From the NCBI GenBank assembly GCA_910575475.1, contig CAJTGD010000029.1, forward strand, positions 17,331 to 81,330: a stretch of DNA of 64,000 nt, given 5' to 3'. The position numbers were made by a program, and so were the translations under genes. Below, one piece after another: positions 35,084 to 44,879 of the stretch. The stretch is from Lachnospiraceae bacterium. Its GTDB lineage: Bacteria > Bacillota > Clostridia > Lachnospirales > Lachnospiraceae. The notes under the pieces were generated by a model, which was not told the DNA's origin, did not search any database, and worked only from the letters and a program-made list of their open reading frames with translations. Within the stretch, counting starts at the first letter, position 1; each line of letters starts with the position of its first letter.

Positions 35084-37235
35084 CCATCTTTTTCAACAGA
35101 ACGTCTATGTCGATCGGCTTGGTCAGAAAGTCGTTCATCCCGCTTGCCAGCGCCAGGTCCCGATCCTCCTGGAAGGTGTTGGCCGTACAGGCGTAGATCT
35201 GAACAGACTGGGCGTCTGCGCGGTTCAGATTCCGGATTTCCCGGGATGCCTCACAGCCGTCCATGACAGGCATCTGCATATCCATAAGGATGATCCCAAA
35301 TTCTCCGATCTCGGATTCACGGAATAATTCCACCGCCTCCCGGCCGTTCTGGGCATGGGCAGTCTCAAAGCCTTCCATGGACAGGATCTCCAGAAGTATT
35401 TCCGCATTCAGCTCCACATCCTCGGCTACCAGGATCTTGCCCGGTCCGGAGTGTTTTCGTGAATGCAGGGACTCCTTCGCAGTCCCATTTTTTTCGGTCT
35501 CCTTCAAATAGTCCGGAATCTCTTTTACAATGACGGAGGGGATCGAAACGGTGAAGGTACTCCCCGCATGCAGCTCACTTTCCACGGTGATATCGCCGCC
35601 CATGGCGTTTGCCAGCAGCTTGCTGATCGGCATGCCGAGTCCGGTTCCGGTGATTCCGCTTATGTTCCGGTTCTGCTCCTGGCTGAACGTATCGAAGATC
35701 CTGCCGAGATACTCTCTGGACATTCCGATCCCTGTATCCTTGCAGCGGTAAAAGGTCATGACATGCGTATCATCGGTCTTTTCCTGGCGGACGGACAGCT
35801 GTATGGACTTGCCTGACGGCGTAAATTTGGCGGCGTTGCCTACGATATTCATCAGGATCTGCTTGATCCGGGTAGTGTCCCCTTCGATGCAGGGCTCGAT
35901 CACATCCTTTTCCACGATAAACTCCACCCCGCGGCCCTGAATGTTGTCAGTCTGCATGGCCGCGATCTCATCGACCAGCGCATCCACCATCAGCGGTTCA
36001 TTGATGATATCCACCTTGCCGGCCTGGAGCTTTGACATGTCCAGGACGTCATTGACCAGAGACAGGAGATACTTTGCCGTGCTGTGTGACTTCCGAAGCC
36101 ATTCCTTGATCTGCGTCCGCTGGCTGTCGTCGTCAATGTGAACCATGATCAGATGATTCATACCGATCAGGCCGTTCAGCGGGGTCCGGATCTCATGGCT
36201 CATATTGGAAAGGAACTCTTTCTGGGATTTTTCCTTTTCCGAAGCGCGGATCGTCTTCATCTGATACCGCATCACGATCAGGAGCATACTGAGTATCGTC
36301 AGAATACTGATGACCAGCATGATCATGCTCATGGTAAAAAACGTCCGGGTCTGCTCCCGGAATACGGCTTCGTTGACAGACATGATAAAATACAGGCGTA
36401 TTTTTTCATCAAAGGGGATAAAATAAAACAGCTCTTTGTATTTTTCACCGGTATGGGAGTGATAAAAGGCAAAGGTCTCAAGAGCCGCGAATTTTTCGGC
36501 AACCTCTTCATTTGTCAGCTCAGAATCCTCGGATTCGGACAAATGTGCAAACAGATTATTCTGTTCGTTCTCGTATACTTTTTTATTGATATCTACGATG
36601 TAATGTCCCTCCATATCGATGAGGGCGCTGTGACCGCGGCTTACGCCGTTTTTGGTGAAACAGTCGATTACCATTTTATCCTGGATGGATGAGATATCAT
36701 TCATTCCGATGATCGCGCACATCCTGATGCCGTCCACCTGAAAATCCTGCAGACGGATCCCGTAGAGTATGCTTTCCCTGTTGGGACCGCTGCCTTCGGT
36801 GTACTCATCAAACCGGGTCACAAAACGGTCGCTGCCATTTGCGAAATAGGTCATAAAATCCGGATATCTGGTCATGGATTCGGGAGGATAGATCTCATGC
36901 CCGTCGGTGTAGACCGTTCCGTCCTCCGCCACCAGGCAGAGCCGGGTAAAGTCGCCTACGGTGCATTCCAGGTCCAGATGTTCCTGCATTTCCTCGGAGG
37001 TCCTGCAGTTGTAGACGTCAAAACGCTCCTGGATCTCATAGAGGTCCTTCCAGCAGATCTCGATATAGGCCTGGATCGTAGATTTATCGTGCTCCGCAAT
37101 CTCACTGATCTCGTTGATGATATTATCCGAGATCGTCTGATTCAGCTGCTTGATATAAAAAAGTGTGATCACAGAGACTATTGCCAGTGCGGAAATCACC
37201 AGCAGCGCATAAAAATTCTTTTGCTTTTTTTCCAT
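35064..37235 (-). CDS. Hybrid sensor histidine kinase/response regulator with extracellular sensor domain
   Basis: 723 residues. First membrane segment (about 9-29), a large extracytoplasmic sensor region (30-305, cache-like in size and layout), second membrane segment (about 308-328), HisKA with SNMSHEIRTPLNGLIGM (His347), HATPase_c with N box NIVGNAAKF and G boxes KDTGIGMSREYLGRIFDTF and GTGLGMPISKLL (near 490-545), then a C-terminal receiver (about 600-715) with ILMDMQMPVMDG (Asp652) and LTKPID. There is no output domain, so it must pass the phosphate on or act through another protein. It is transcribed opposite to its neighbours. Confidence 0.94.
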   Translation of the reverse strand: MEKKQKNFYALLVISALAIVSVITLFYIKQLNQTISDNIINEISEIAEHDKSTIQAYIEICWKDLYEIQERFDVYNCRTSEEMQEHLDLECTVGDFTRLCLVAEDGTVYTDGHEIYPPESMTRYPDFMTYFANGSDRFVTRFDEYTEGSGPNRESILYGIRLQDFQVDGIRMCAIIGMNDISSIQDKMVIDCFTKNGVSRGHSALIDMEGHYIVDINKKVYENEQNNLFAHLSESEDSELTNEEVAEKFAALETFAFYHSHTGEKYKELFYFIPFDEKIRLYFIMSVNEAVFREQTRTFFTMSMIMLVISILTILSMLLIVMRYQMKTIRASEKEKSQKEFLSNMSHEIRTPLNGLIGMNHLIMVHIDDDSQRTQIKEWLRKSHSTAKYLLSLVNDVLDMSKLQAGKVDIINEPLMVDALVDEIAAMQTDNIQGRGVEFIVEKDVIEPCIEGDTTRIKQILMNIVGNAAKFTPSGKSIQLSVRQEKTDDTHVMTFYRCKDTGIGMSREYLGRIFDTFSQEQNRNISGITGTGLGMPISKLLANAMGGDITVESELHAGSTFTVSIPSVIVKEIPDYLKETEKNGTAKESLHSRKHSGPGKILVAEDVELNAEILLEILSMEGFETAHAQNGREAVELFRESEIGEFGIILMDMQMPVMDGCEASREIRNLNRADAQSVQIYACTANTFQEDRDLALASGMNDFLTKPIDIDVLLKKMGKSGGK

Positions 37236-37370
37236 TGTTTTTCCCCCTGTGTCTCATCCTTATGGAACTTTGACAGGAATTGCCGGGTGGCTGAGATTCT
37301 GTTCCATCCGACAGCAATATAATCATAGCTCATTTTCCGCAAAAAATCCATACCTAATCAGACGAATGCC

Positions 37371-37406
37371 GTTACTGTGAGCACCCGGTCATGGTGCGAA
37401 CAGTAA
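37371..37406 (+). repeat. Dispersed palindromic repeat, family A
   Basis: GTTACTGTGAGCACCCGG followed by TCATGGTGCGAACAGTAA. Outer arms GTTACTG/CAGTAA and an inner GCACC/GGTGC pair. Same family as 46060-46096, 15295-15331 and 29183-29234. It lies in the 354-base gap 37236-37589 together with a promoter and family B repeats. Confidence 0.8.
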
Positions 37407-37414
37407 AGAATACC

Positions 37415-37443
37415 TTGCATAATATGGGGGGAGAGACTATAAT
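37415..37443 (+). promoter_or_regulatory. Sigma-A promoter upstream of ddh
   Basis: TTGCAT, 17 bases, TATAAT. It starts immediately after the family A palindrome and is followed by family B repeats in the leader, before the ddh start at 37590. Confidence 0.85.
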
Positions 37444-37450
37444 AAATAAG

Positions 37451-37522
37451 CGGAAAGCTGCCGGGGCAGTTTTTTTCGGATATCCATGTATGCGAAAGGA
37501 GGATCCGGGGCAGGCTTTCTGA
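37451..37522 (+). repeat. Dispersed palindromic repeats, family B (two diverged copies)
   Basis: CGGAAAGCTGCCGGGGCAGTTTTTTT (37451-37476, terminator-like) and TATGCGAAAGGAGGATCCGG followed by GGCAGGCTTTCTGA (37489-37522). Their shared arms and order resemble the two copies at 31446-31525. The first copy followed by a T run just after the promoter could attenuate transcription into ddh. Confidence 0.65.
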
Positions 37523-37589
37523 ATTTGTGCCGTATCTGCAGAGAAAACAGGCAGATGCGCATAGTTTAGAGATAAAGAGGTATATGCAG

Positions 37590-38573
37590 ATGATAAGAAT
37601 CGGTATTTTAGGCTATGGCAATCTGGGCAGGGGTGTGGAATGTGCCGTGAAGCAGAATCCGGATATGGAGCTGGCGGCGGTCTTTACCCGCAGGGATCCG
37701 GCAGCTGTGAAGATCCTGACAGAAGGAGCAAGTGTGTGCGGCATAACCGAAGCGCCGGACTGGAAGGACAGGATCGATGTGATGATCCTGTGCGGTGGGA
37801 GCGCGACGGATCTTCCCGAACAGACTCCGGTCTATGCAGAGCTGTTCCATGTGGTAGACAGCTTCGATACACATGCAAGGATCCCGGAGCATTTTGCAAG
37901 GGTGGATGAGGCGGCGAAAAAAGGCGGAAAGGTGGGGATCATTTCCGTAGGCTGGGATCCGGGGATGTTTTCTCTGAACCGGCTGTATGCCAATGCGATC
38001 CTTCCGGATGGAAAGGATTATACGTTCTGGGGAAAGGGCGTCAGCCAGGGGCATTCCGACGCCATACGCAGGGTAGAGGGCGTCAGGGACGGCAAGCAGT
38101 ATACGGTCCCGATAGAGGCCGCGCTGGATTCCGTGAGAAAGGGAGAGAATCCGGATCTGACCACCAGGCAGAAGCACACGAGAGAGTGCTTCGTGGTACT
38201 GGAAGAAGGAGCGGATGCATCGAAGGTGGAGGAAGAGATCAAAACCATGCCGAATTATTTCGCAGATTACGACACGACGGTACATTTTATCAGTCAGGAG
38301 GAACTGGAGAGAGACCACAGCGGGATTCCCCACGGCGGTTTCGTGCTGCGCAGCGGAAGGACCGGGTGGAAGTCGGAGAACAGCCATCTGATCGAATACA
38401 GCCTGAAGCTGGATTCCAACCCGGAATTTACGGCCAGTGTCCTGGCGGCATATGCCAGGGCGGCATACCGGCTCGGCCTGGAAGGCGTGAGCGGCTGCAA
38501 GACCGTGTTTGACATTGCGCCGGCTTATCTCAGCCCGAAGGACGGGGCAGCGCTGCGGGCAGAGCTTTTGTAG
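37590..38573 (+). CDS. ddh: meso-Diaminopimelate dehydrogenase
   Basis: 327 residues. It makes meso-DAP from tetrahydrodipicolinate in one NADPH-dependent step, feeding peptidoglycan and lysine. Rossmann motif IGILGYGNLGRGVE (residues 3-16), substrate-region VVDSFDTHARIPEHF (near 88), ISVGWDPGMFSLNRLY (near 118) and FWGKGVSQGHSDAIRR (near 147), all family hallmarks. The ATG at 37590 is nine bases after AGAGG; the ATG at 37584 is too close to it. Confidence 0.96.
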   Translation: MIRIGILGYGNLGRGVECAVKQNPDMELAAVFTRRDPAAVKILTEGASVCGITEAPDWKDRIDVMILCGGSATDLPEQTPVYAELFHVVDSFDTHARIPEHFARVDEAAKKGGKVGIISVGWDPGMFSLNRLYANAILPDGKDYTFWGKGVSQGHSDAIRRVEGVRDGKQYTVPIEAALDSVRKGENPDLTTRQKHTRECFVVLEEGADASKVEEEIKTMPNYFADYDTTVHFISQEELERDHSGIPHGGFVLRSGRTGWKSENSHLIEYSLKLDSNPEFTASVLAAYARAAYRLGLEGVSGCKTVFDIAPAYLSPKDGAALRAELL

Positions 38574-38634
38574 GAAAGATCTGCCGCAGAGACGGATACA
38601 GAGTGTGTAAGAAGAGAAAAGGAGGAACAGAAAA

Positions 38635-38961
38635 ATGACGATCGAGCGTGTAGAGAATATGGCCGGAGGAGAAGGTCATGTGATCATCAAAAAGATTCTG
38701 GGAGAAAAGGAACTGAACGGAAAATGCAGACTTTATGCGGAGGTTACTCTGGAAAAGGGCTGCTCTCTGGGATATCATGTGCATCATAACGAGAGCGAGA
38801 CTTACTATATCCTTTCGGGAGAAGGGGAATACGATGATAACGGAACCCCGCGCCCGGTAAAAGCAGGGGATGTGACGTTCACGCCGGACGGCTGCGGACA
38901 CGGACTGAAAAATACGGGGCTGGAAGATCTGGTATTTATGGCGCTGATCATTCTGGATTAA
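38635..38961 (+). CDS. Cupin-domain protein
   Basis: 108 residues, one beta-barrel cupin. Metal-binding cupin motif 1 is GYHVHHNESETYYILSGEGE (His and Glu near 45-55) and motif 2 is PDGCGHGLKNTG (near 85-96). GGAGGAAC precedes the ATG. It lies 60 bases after ddh and ends at a strong terminator, so it is probably co-transcribed with ddh. Substrate unknown. Confidence 0.9.
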   Translation: MTIERVENMAGGEGHVIIKKILGEKELNGKCRLYAEVTLEKGCSLGYHVHHNESETYYILSGEGEYDDNGTPRPVKAGDVTFTPDGCGHGLKNTGLEDLVFMALIILD

Positions 38962-39021
38962 ACGCTCTGTCCTTACGAATCAGCACCCCGCACAGATGGA
39001 ATTCTTTTTGGAATTCGAATG

Positions 39022-39058
39022 ACCGCCGCACTCGTCATGTTCAGAGTGCGGCGGTTTT
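39022..39058 (+). terminator. Intrinsic terminator after the cupin gene
   Basis: Perfect 11-bp stem CCGCCGCACTC / GAGTGCGGCGG followed by TTTT. Confidence 0.92.
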
Positions 39059-39155
39059 GGCATTCAGGAGAGCAATCGCCCGGCCGTTTTGGAAGCCAGC
39101 CGAAGTACAGGAATGACAGGAGGCAAGGATAGGTCAGGATTTTTCCGGCAGATCC

Positions 39156-40016
39156 TTACAGGCTGTATTTCCGGAACAGGCAGGAGATCACGCCTGCGGC
39201 GCACAGGCCGAACAGGACATTGTGCATGGAGCCGAATACATCCAGAGCTCCCCGGATGCCCTGGAGAGATTCGAACCGCTCCGGGATCCAGTTATTGACC
39301 AGGAAGGCGCCGTAGGAACAGATGTAAATAAAAAAGAATGAGAACATCCCCCGGCCTACATCTTCTTTGTAATATCCGGTCTCGCCATACACGCGCACCC
39401 TTGTCATGGCCCAGAGCGCGGAGAATAGCTCAAATAGGATGAAGAAAGCGGCTACGGCAAAATAGGATGCCAGGACCAGGGTATAATTCTGAGAGACGAC
39501 TGCATTTTCAATGTCGCCGTAGGGCGCGCTCCCCCGGAAAAAATTATAGGCCATAAATCCGGTGATGGCCAGGATCAGGATCACCGACAGGTTCCGGAAA
39601 ATAGTCTGGGAGATCCGGTACACGGTCCTTCCGCCTTTTTTGATGGGGGCGGCAATGGGAGTCTGTCCGCTTCTTTTCCGCCTGGCATGGGACAGACGGA
39701 CAGGCTCCCGATACTCACTTCGGCTGCCGCGCCTCCGGCCGTTTCCGGGTCTGTCATAATCGTCATCCTCATAATCATAATCATCCCTGCCGTCATAATA
39801 ACCGTCATATCCATCATCCGGATCCTCAATGGACAGGTCGTAACGTCTGCTGTCCCTGACACGGGGCATGGGCTGCGTCATGGTCTCTGTCCTTACGCCG
39901 CTGCGGGAATCTTCGTCACTTTCCGGATTCACTTTATATTTGGAGGAGATATCTTCCTCATAGGTAACTTCAAAATCATCACTGAACTCATAAGCGCTTT
40001 TTGGGGGCTTACGCAT
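39156..40016 (-). CDS. Membrane protein with acidic Asp/Tyr-rich N-terminal region
   Basis: 286 residues. Residues 1-130 are charged and probably disordered, with a striking Asp/Tyr stretch (about 65-90: DDGYDGYYDGRDDYDYEDDD) and then an Arg-rich part. Residues 140-286 contain four hydrophobic segments (VILILAITGFMAYNFF, LVLASYFAVAAFFILFELF, MFSFFFIYICSYGAFLV and LFGLCAAGVISCLF). I do not recognise the family. Alone on the minus strand with AAAAAGGAGTG before its ATG. Confidence 0.8.
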   Translation of the reverse strand: MRKPPKSAYEFSDDFEVTYEEDISSKYKVNPESDEDSRSGVRTETMTQPMPRVRDSRRYDLSIEDPDDGYDGYYDGRDDYDYEDDDYDRPGNGRRRGSRSEYREPVRLSHARRKRSGQTPIAAPIKKGGRTVYRISQTIFRNLSVILILAITGFMAYNFFRGSAPYGDIENAVVSQNYTLVLASYFAVAAFFILFELFSALWAMTRVRVYGETGYYKEDVGRGMFSFFFIYICSYGAFLVNNWIPERFESLQGIRGALDVFGSMHNVLFGLCAAGVISCLFRKYSL

Positions 40017-40185
40017 AAGATCACTCCTTTTTCATTGTTTTTAGAAAGCTCTGCCAGGATGAGACATATCTTATCACACGGCAGATGGATTTTCCAATGT
40101 TTTTTATTTTAAATCCTTTTTCGGGCAAAATCAATCTTTCCAGAAAAAACGTCCTGAATTTTTCAGATAGTTCCATCATGAAGCA

Positions 40186-40214
40186 TTGACCTGAGACTCC
40201 GATAGACGTATAAT
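40186..40214 (+). promoter_or_regulatory. Sigma-A promoter of galE
   Basis: TTGACC, 17 bases, TATAAT, 91 bases before the galE ATG. The rest of the 289-base gap 40017-40305 is AT-rich upstream and GC-rich in the leader (GCGCAGGCGCAGCG); no small gene seen. Confidence 0.85.
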
Positions 40215-40305
40215 AATAGCGCAGGCGCAGCGATTTGGAACAGCGGGCCTTAAGTCTGTCTGCTTGTCGCGGCAATGACGCAAAAAACAGAAAAGGAGTG
40301 GAATT

Positions 40306-41328
40306 ATGGCAATTTTAGTAGCAGGAGGAGCAGGATACATTGGAAGTCATACCTGTGTGGAGCTCTTGAACAGAGGTTATGAAGTTGTAGTGATTGACAA
40401 CCTTTACAATTCCAGCGAAGTCGCTTTGGAGCGTGTGAAGGAGATTACGGGAAAGTCATTGAAATTCTATAAAGGTGATATATTGAGCCGGGAAGACCTG
40501 GAGAAGATTTTTGATAACGAGGAGATTGAGGCTGTGATCAATTTCGCAGGGCTCAAAGCAGTCGGAGAATCTGTGGCCAAGCCATGGGAATATTATCATA
40601 ATAATATCAGCGGAACATTGATCCTGTGCGATGTGATGAGAAATCATGGCTGCAAAAATATGATCTTCAGTTCTTCCGCGACCGTATACGGAGACCCGGC
40701 GGAGATCCCGATCACGGAGAAATGCCCGAAGGGACAGATCACCAATCCGTACGGACAGACGAAGGGGATGCTGGAACAGATCCTGACAGACCTGCACGTA
40801 GGGGATCCGGAGTGGAATGTCATGCTGCTCCGTTACTTCAATCCGATCGGGGCCCATGAGTCCGGACGGATCGGAGAGGACCCGAAGGGGATTCCGAACA
40901 ACCTGGTTCCCTATATTGCCCAGGTTGCGGTCGGCAAGCTGAAATGTCTGGGTGTCTTCGGGGACGATTATGATACCCATGACGGAACCGGAGTCCGTGA
41001 CTACATCCATGTAGTGGACCTGGCAGTGGGTCATGTAAAGGCAATCGAGAGAATGCGGACAGAGGAAGGCAAGGGCGTTCATATCTACAATCTTGGGACA
41101 GGCGTCGGCTACAGCGTGCTGGATGTGGTGAAGGCATATGAAAAGGCATGCGGCAAAGAGATCCCCTATGAGATCAAGCCGCGCCGGGCAGGAGATATCG
41201 CGATGTGCTACTGCGACGCAACGAAGGCAAAGGAGGAACTGGGCTGGGTTGCGGAACGCGGCGTGGAAGAGATGTGCGCGGATTCCTGGAGATGGCAGTC
41301 CAACAACCCGGACGGCTACAGAAGCTGA
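40306..41328 (+). CDS. galE: UDP-glucose 4-epimerase GalE
   Basis: 340 residues, normal length. It interconverts UDP-glucose and UDP-galactose (Leloir pathway and wall polysaccharides). NAD motif [17 protein letters not shown] (4-20), [11 protein letters not shown] (near 82), catalytic Ser/Tyr region [11 protein letters not shown] (near 123) with [10 protein letters not shown] (Tyr-x3-Lys, near 149) and the C-terminal [15 protein letters not shown] (near 227). The AAAAGGAG ribosome site is good. It stands alone with its own promoter. Confidence 0.97.
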   Translation: MAILVAGGAGYIGSHTCVELLNRGYEVVVIDNLYNSSEVALERVKEITGKSLKFYKGDILSREDLEKIFDNEEIEAVINFAGLKAVGESVAKPWEYYHNNISGTLILCDVMRNHGCKNMIFSSSATVYGDPAEIPITEKCPKGQITNPYGQTKGMLEQILTDLHVGDPEWNVMLLRYFNPIGAHESGRIGEDPKGIPNNLVPYIAQVAVGKLKCLGVFGDDYDTHDGTGVRDYIHVVDLAVGHVKAIERMRTEEGKGVHIYNLGTGVGYSVLDVVKAYEKACGKEIPYEIKPRRAGDIAMCYCDATKAKEELGWVAERGVEEMCADSWRWQSNNPDGYRS

Positions 41329-41391
41329 TAAAAGATTTTCGTTCACACGATTCTGAGCGGCAGGATGGATCTGGAAAATCATTTTTATATA

Positions 41392-41420
41392 TTGACAAGC
41401 GTTTCCAAACTTGTTATGAT
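41392..41420 (+). promoter_or_regulatory. Sigma-A promoter of ilvN-ilvC
   Basis: TTGACA, 17 bases, TATGAT, leaving a leader of about 110 bases before ilvN. Confidence 0.9.
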
Positions 41421-41422
41421 AG

Positions 41423-41446
41423 AAAAACAGAACGCACTCTGTTTTT
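41423..41446 (+). promoter_or_regulatory. Terminator-like hairpin in the ilvN leader (possible attenuator)
   Basis: AAAAACAGA-ACGCAC-TCTGTTTTT sits right at the expected transcription start, followed by three small GC hairpins (CCCGAAGGG 41463, GTCCCTGCGGGAC 41483, CGGATTTCGTCCG 41501). It may control read-through into ilvN. I see no T-box and no leucine- or valine-rich leader peptide. Confidence 0.45.
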
Positions 41447-41539
41447 GCGGAAGAGTGATACCCGAAGGGCATCCCATAACGCATGTCCCTGCGGGACGGG
41501 CGGATTTCGTCCGATCAGGTATAGAAAGTGAGATAGTGT

Positions 41540-42040
41540 ATGAGAAGACAGGTATACTCTCTGCTGGTGGATAATAACCCGGGTGTCCTGAGCAGGATTG
41601 CGGGATTGTTCAGTCGGCGGGGCTACAGTATTGACAGTATAACGGCAGGGATGACGGCGGATTCCAGGTTTACCAGGATCACGGTCGTATCATCGGGGGA
41701 TGAGCTGATCCTCTCCCAGATCGAGAAGCAGGTACGTAAACTGGAGGATGTCCGGGAGATCAAGCTCCTCAAGGATGACGAGGCAGTGTACCGGGAACTG
41801 ATCATGGTGAAGGTGCGCGCGGACGCGAAGCAGCGTCCGGAGGTGCTCTCCATTGCGGATATTTTCCGGGCGAAGATTGTGGATGTGGAGCCGGAGTCCA
41901 TGATGATCGAGCTTACCGGGGACCAGTCCAAGCTGGAGGCTTTTTTAAACCTGCTGGACGGATATGAAATCCTGGAGCTTGCCAGGACCGGAATCACGGG
42001 ATTGTCCAGAGGGATCAAGGACGTTACATATCTGGAGTGA
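41540..42040 (+). CDS. ilvN: Acetolactate synthase small (regulatory) subunit
   Basis: 166 residues. ACT-domain regulatory subunit that gives the acetohydroxyacid synthase its valine sensitivity. ACT motif SLLVDNNPGVLSRIAGLFSR (7-26), RGYSIDSITAG and the C-terminal regulatory domain (FLNLLDGYEILELARTGITG). No catalytic ilvB lies next to it, so its partner must be encoded elsewhere. GAAAGTGAGATAGTGT precedes the ATG, a rather weak ribosome site. Confidence 0.95.
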   Translation: MRRQVYSLLVDNNPGVLSRIAGLFSRRGYSIDSITAGMTADSRFTRITVVSSGDELILSQIEKQVRKLEDVREIKLLKDDEAVYRELIMVKVRADAKQRPEVLSIADIFRAKIVDVEPESMMIELTGDQSKLEAFLNLLDGYEILELARTGITGLSRGIKDVTYLE

Positions 42041-42102
42041 ATCACGGATTCGATAAGGGATTCAGCTGTAACCGGATAGCTAAAGGCTCAATAAGCCTTT
42101 AA

Positions 42103-43182
<1,080 letters not shown>

Positions 43183-43194
43183 TAGAGAATGAAT

Positions 43195-43240
43195 CTATAA
43201 AAGAACAGTAGACCAGTCGTGGGCTGCTGTTCTTTTATAG
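43195..43240 (+). terminator. Intrinsic terminator after ilvC
   Basis: 14-bp perfect arms CTATAAAAGAACAG / CTGTTCTTTTATAG around an 18-base loop. Confidence 0.88.
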
Positions 43241-43272
43241 ATCAGGATAATTCTCTGAATTTTCCATAGAAT

Positions 43273-43315
43273 AAAAAAGACATACGCCATGACGGAAGCG
43301 TATGCCTTTTTATTT
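43273..43315 (-). terminator. Intrinsic terminator of rpsT
   Basis: On the minus strand AAAAAGGCATACGC pairs with GCGTATGTCTTTTTT, ending 17 bases after the rpsT stop. Confidence 0.9.
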
Positions 43316-43331
43316 CAATGAATATCTATTC

Positions 43332-43595
43332 TTAAGCAATGCCGTTGACAGCCTTGGTCAGACGGGAGATCTTTCTGGAAACGGTGTTCTTATGATATAC
43401 ACCCTTTGTCCCAGCTTTAGAAATCTCAACGATGGCAGCCTTCAAAGCTGTCTTAGCTGTCTCAGCGTCCTTCTGCTCGATCGCGGTCTCAACCTTCTTG
43501 ACAGCAGTCTTCACTCTGGACTTGATCGCTTTATTTCTGGCAGCCTTAGTCTCGTTTACCAAAATCCTCTTCTTAGCAGATTTAATATTAGCCAA
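43332..43595 (-). CDS. rpsT: 30S ribosomal protein S20
   Basis: 87 residues from a TTG start: on the minus strand GGAGG lies eight bases before TTG GCT AAT, giving (M)ANIKSAKKRILVNETKA, the classic S20 N-terminus. The ATG fifteen bases further upstream overlaps the ribosome site and is rejected. The rest is the basic three-helix S20 (KSRVKTAVKKVETAIEQ, AGTKGVYHKNTVSRK ISRL). Divergent from gpr, a common clostridial arrangement. The TTG start suggests limited translation initiation, perhaps linked to the autogenous control known for S20. Confidence 0.96.
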   Translation of the reverse strand: MANIKSAKKRILVNETKAARNKAIKSRVKTAVKKVETAIEQKDAETAKTALKAAIVEISKAGTKGVYHKNTVSRKISRLTKAVNGIA

Positions 43596-43850
43596 CCTGT
43601 ACACCTCCAAATCACATAATAATCAAAATGCAGTTACACTTCACAAACTGTGAATGATAACAAAATGCAGACAGATCATAAAATCTGCCTGAAAATGACT
43701 CCGTTGGATTCGGACACGGACGTACCAACGGAACATACTCACTTATTTTATGCCAACTGTCAAAAGATGTCAATACATATTTCTCAAAATATTGTAAAAA
43801 CTACATACTATTCGCAGTCTTATAAGAATAAGTAGAGTGAGGGAAAGAAC

Positions 43851-44828
43851 ATGTTGGAGAAATATAGTGTGCGTACAGATCTTGCGCTGGAGGAGAAGGA
43901 ACGGTTTGAATCAGACAATGTGGAGATTTCCGGAGTGGTATTGGAGGAAGAATACGACAAGGAACGGGAGATTCGGATCACCCGTGTGAAGGTGGAGACG
44001 GAAAACGGGGCCAAGACCATGGGGAAGCCGGTGGGCGTCTACCTGACCATGGAAGCGCCCAATATGGCAGTGCCGGACGAGGATTACCACAGGGAAGTGT
44101 CGGTCAAGCTTTCCGAATATATCGAGGAGCTGATCCGGGGCAGGTCGCTGGATACGGACGATCTGTCCGTCCTCGTAGTAGGTCTGGGAAACCGGCAGGT
44201 AACGCCGGACGCGCTGGGGCCGTATGTGGCGGATAACCTGTGCGTGACCCGGCATATTGTGAAGGAATATGGAAAATACGCTATGGGGATGGAGCATGCC
44301 CGTCTGGTCAGCGCCATCGTACCCGGTGTCATGGGGCAGACAGGAATGGAAACTCTGGAAATTGTAAAAGGGGTGGTAGACGAGACGAAACCTGATCTGG
44401 TGATCGCCATCGACGCGCTGGCGGCGAGAAATACCAGAAGACTGAATCGGACCATCCAGATCGCGGATACTGGCATCCATCCCGGTTCCGGAGTGGGAAA
44501 TCACAGGAACGGGCTTACGAAGGAGTCCGTGGGAGTTCCGGTCATCGGGATCGGCGTCCCCACAGTCGTAGACGCGGCGACCATTGCCAATGATACCATG
44601 GAAAATCTTATCGAAGCGCTGGAAACCTCGGAAATTCTGAAAGGAGTGGGGGACGTTCTGCGGACTTACAACAGCGCGGAAAAATACGAGCTTGTAAAAG
44701 AACTCATATCTCCCCATCTGAACGGCATGTTTGTGACGCCAAAGGATGAGGATGAGCTGGTAAAACAGATCAGCTATACAATTTCCGAAGCATTGAATAT
44801 GCTTTTCACGAATAAAGAGGAGGAGTAA
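43851..44828 (+). CDS. gpr: Germination protease GPR (SASP-degrading endopeptidase)
   Basis: 325 residues. It degrades SASPs during spore germination; a substrate is encoded at 3225 in this window. Family motifs: RTDLALEEKE near the start (zymogen processing region), VLVVGLGNRQVTPDALGP (near 105), VPGVMGQTGMET (near 160), AIDALAARNTRRLNRTIQI (near 185) and HPGSGVGNHR (near 211). The ribosome site is a modest GAGGGAAAG. About 40 bases upstream CATACTATTC (43804) matches a forespore sigma-F/G -10 element, with no clear -35. The 255-base divergent gap is otherwise AT-rich. Confidence 0.95.
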   Translation: MLEKYSVRTDLALEEKERFESDNVEISGVVLEEEYDKEREIRITRVKVETENGAKTMGKPVGVYLTMEAPNMAVPDEDYHREVSVKLSEYIEELIRGRSLDTDDLSVLVVGLGNRQVTPDALGPYVADNLCVTRHIVKEYGKYAMGMEHARLVSAIVPGVMGQTGMETLEIVKGVVDETKPDLVIAIDALAARNTRRLNRTIQIADTGIHPGSGVGNHRNGLTKESVGVPVIGIGVPTVVDAATIANDTMENLIEALETSEILKGVGDVLRTYNSAEKYELVKELISPHLNGMFVTPKDEDELVKQISYTISEALNMLFTNKEEE

Positions 44829-44879
44829 GGAATAAGGTAAAATGAGGGATCTGACCGGTCCCTCATTAAAGGAGGGTGT

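Noticed and set aside
41420..41540. Possible T-box or leader-peptide attenuator before ilvN
   Set aside because: No T-box bulge sequence and no run of branched-chain codons in a short leader ORF. Kept only as an unassigned hairpin leader.
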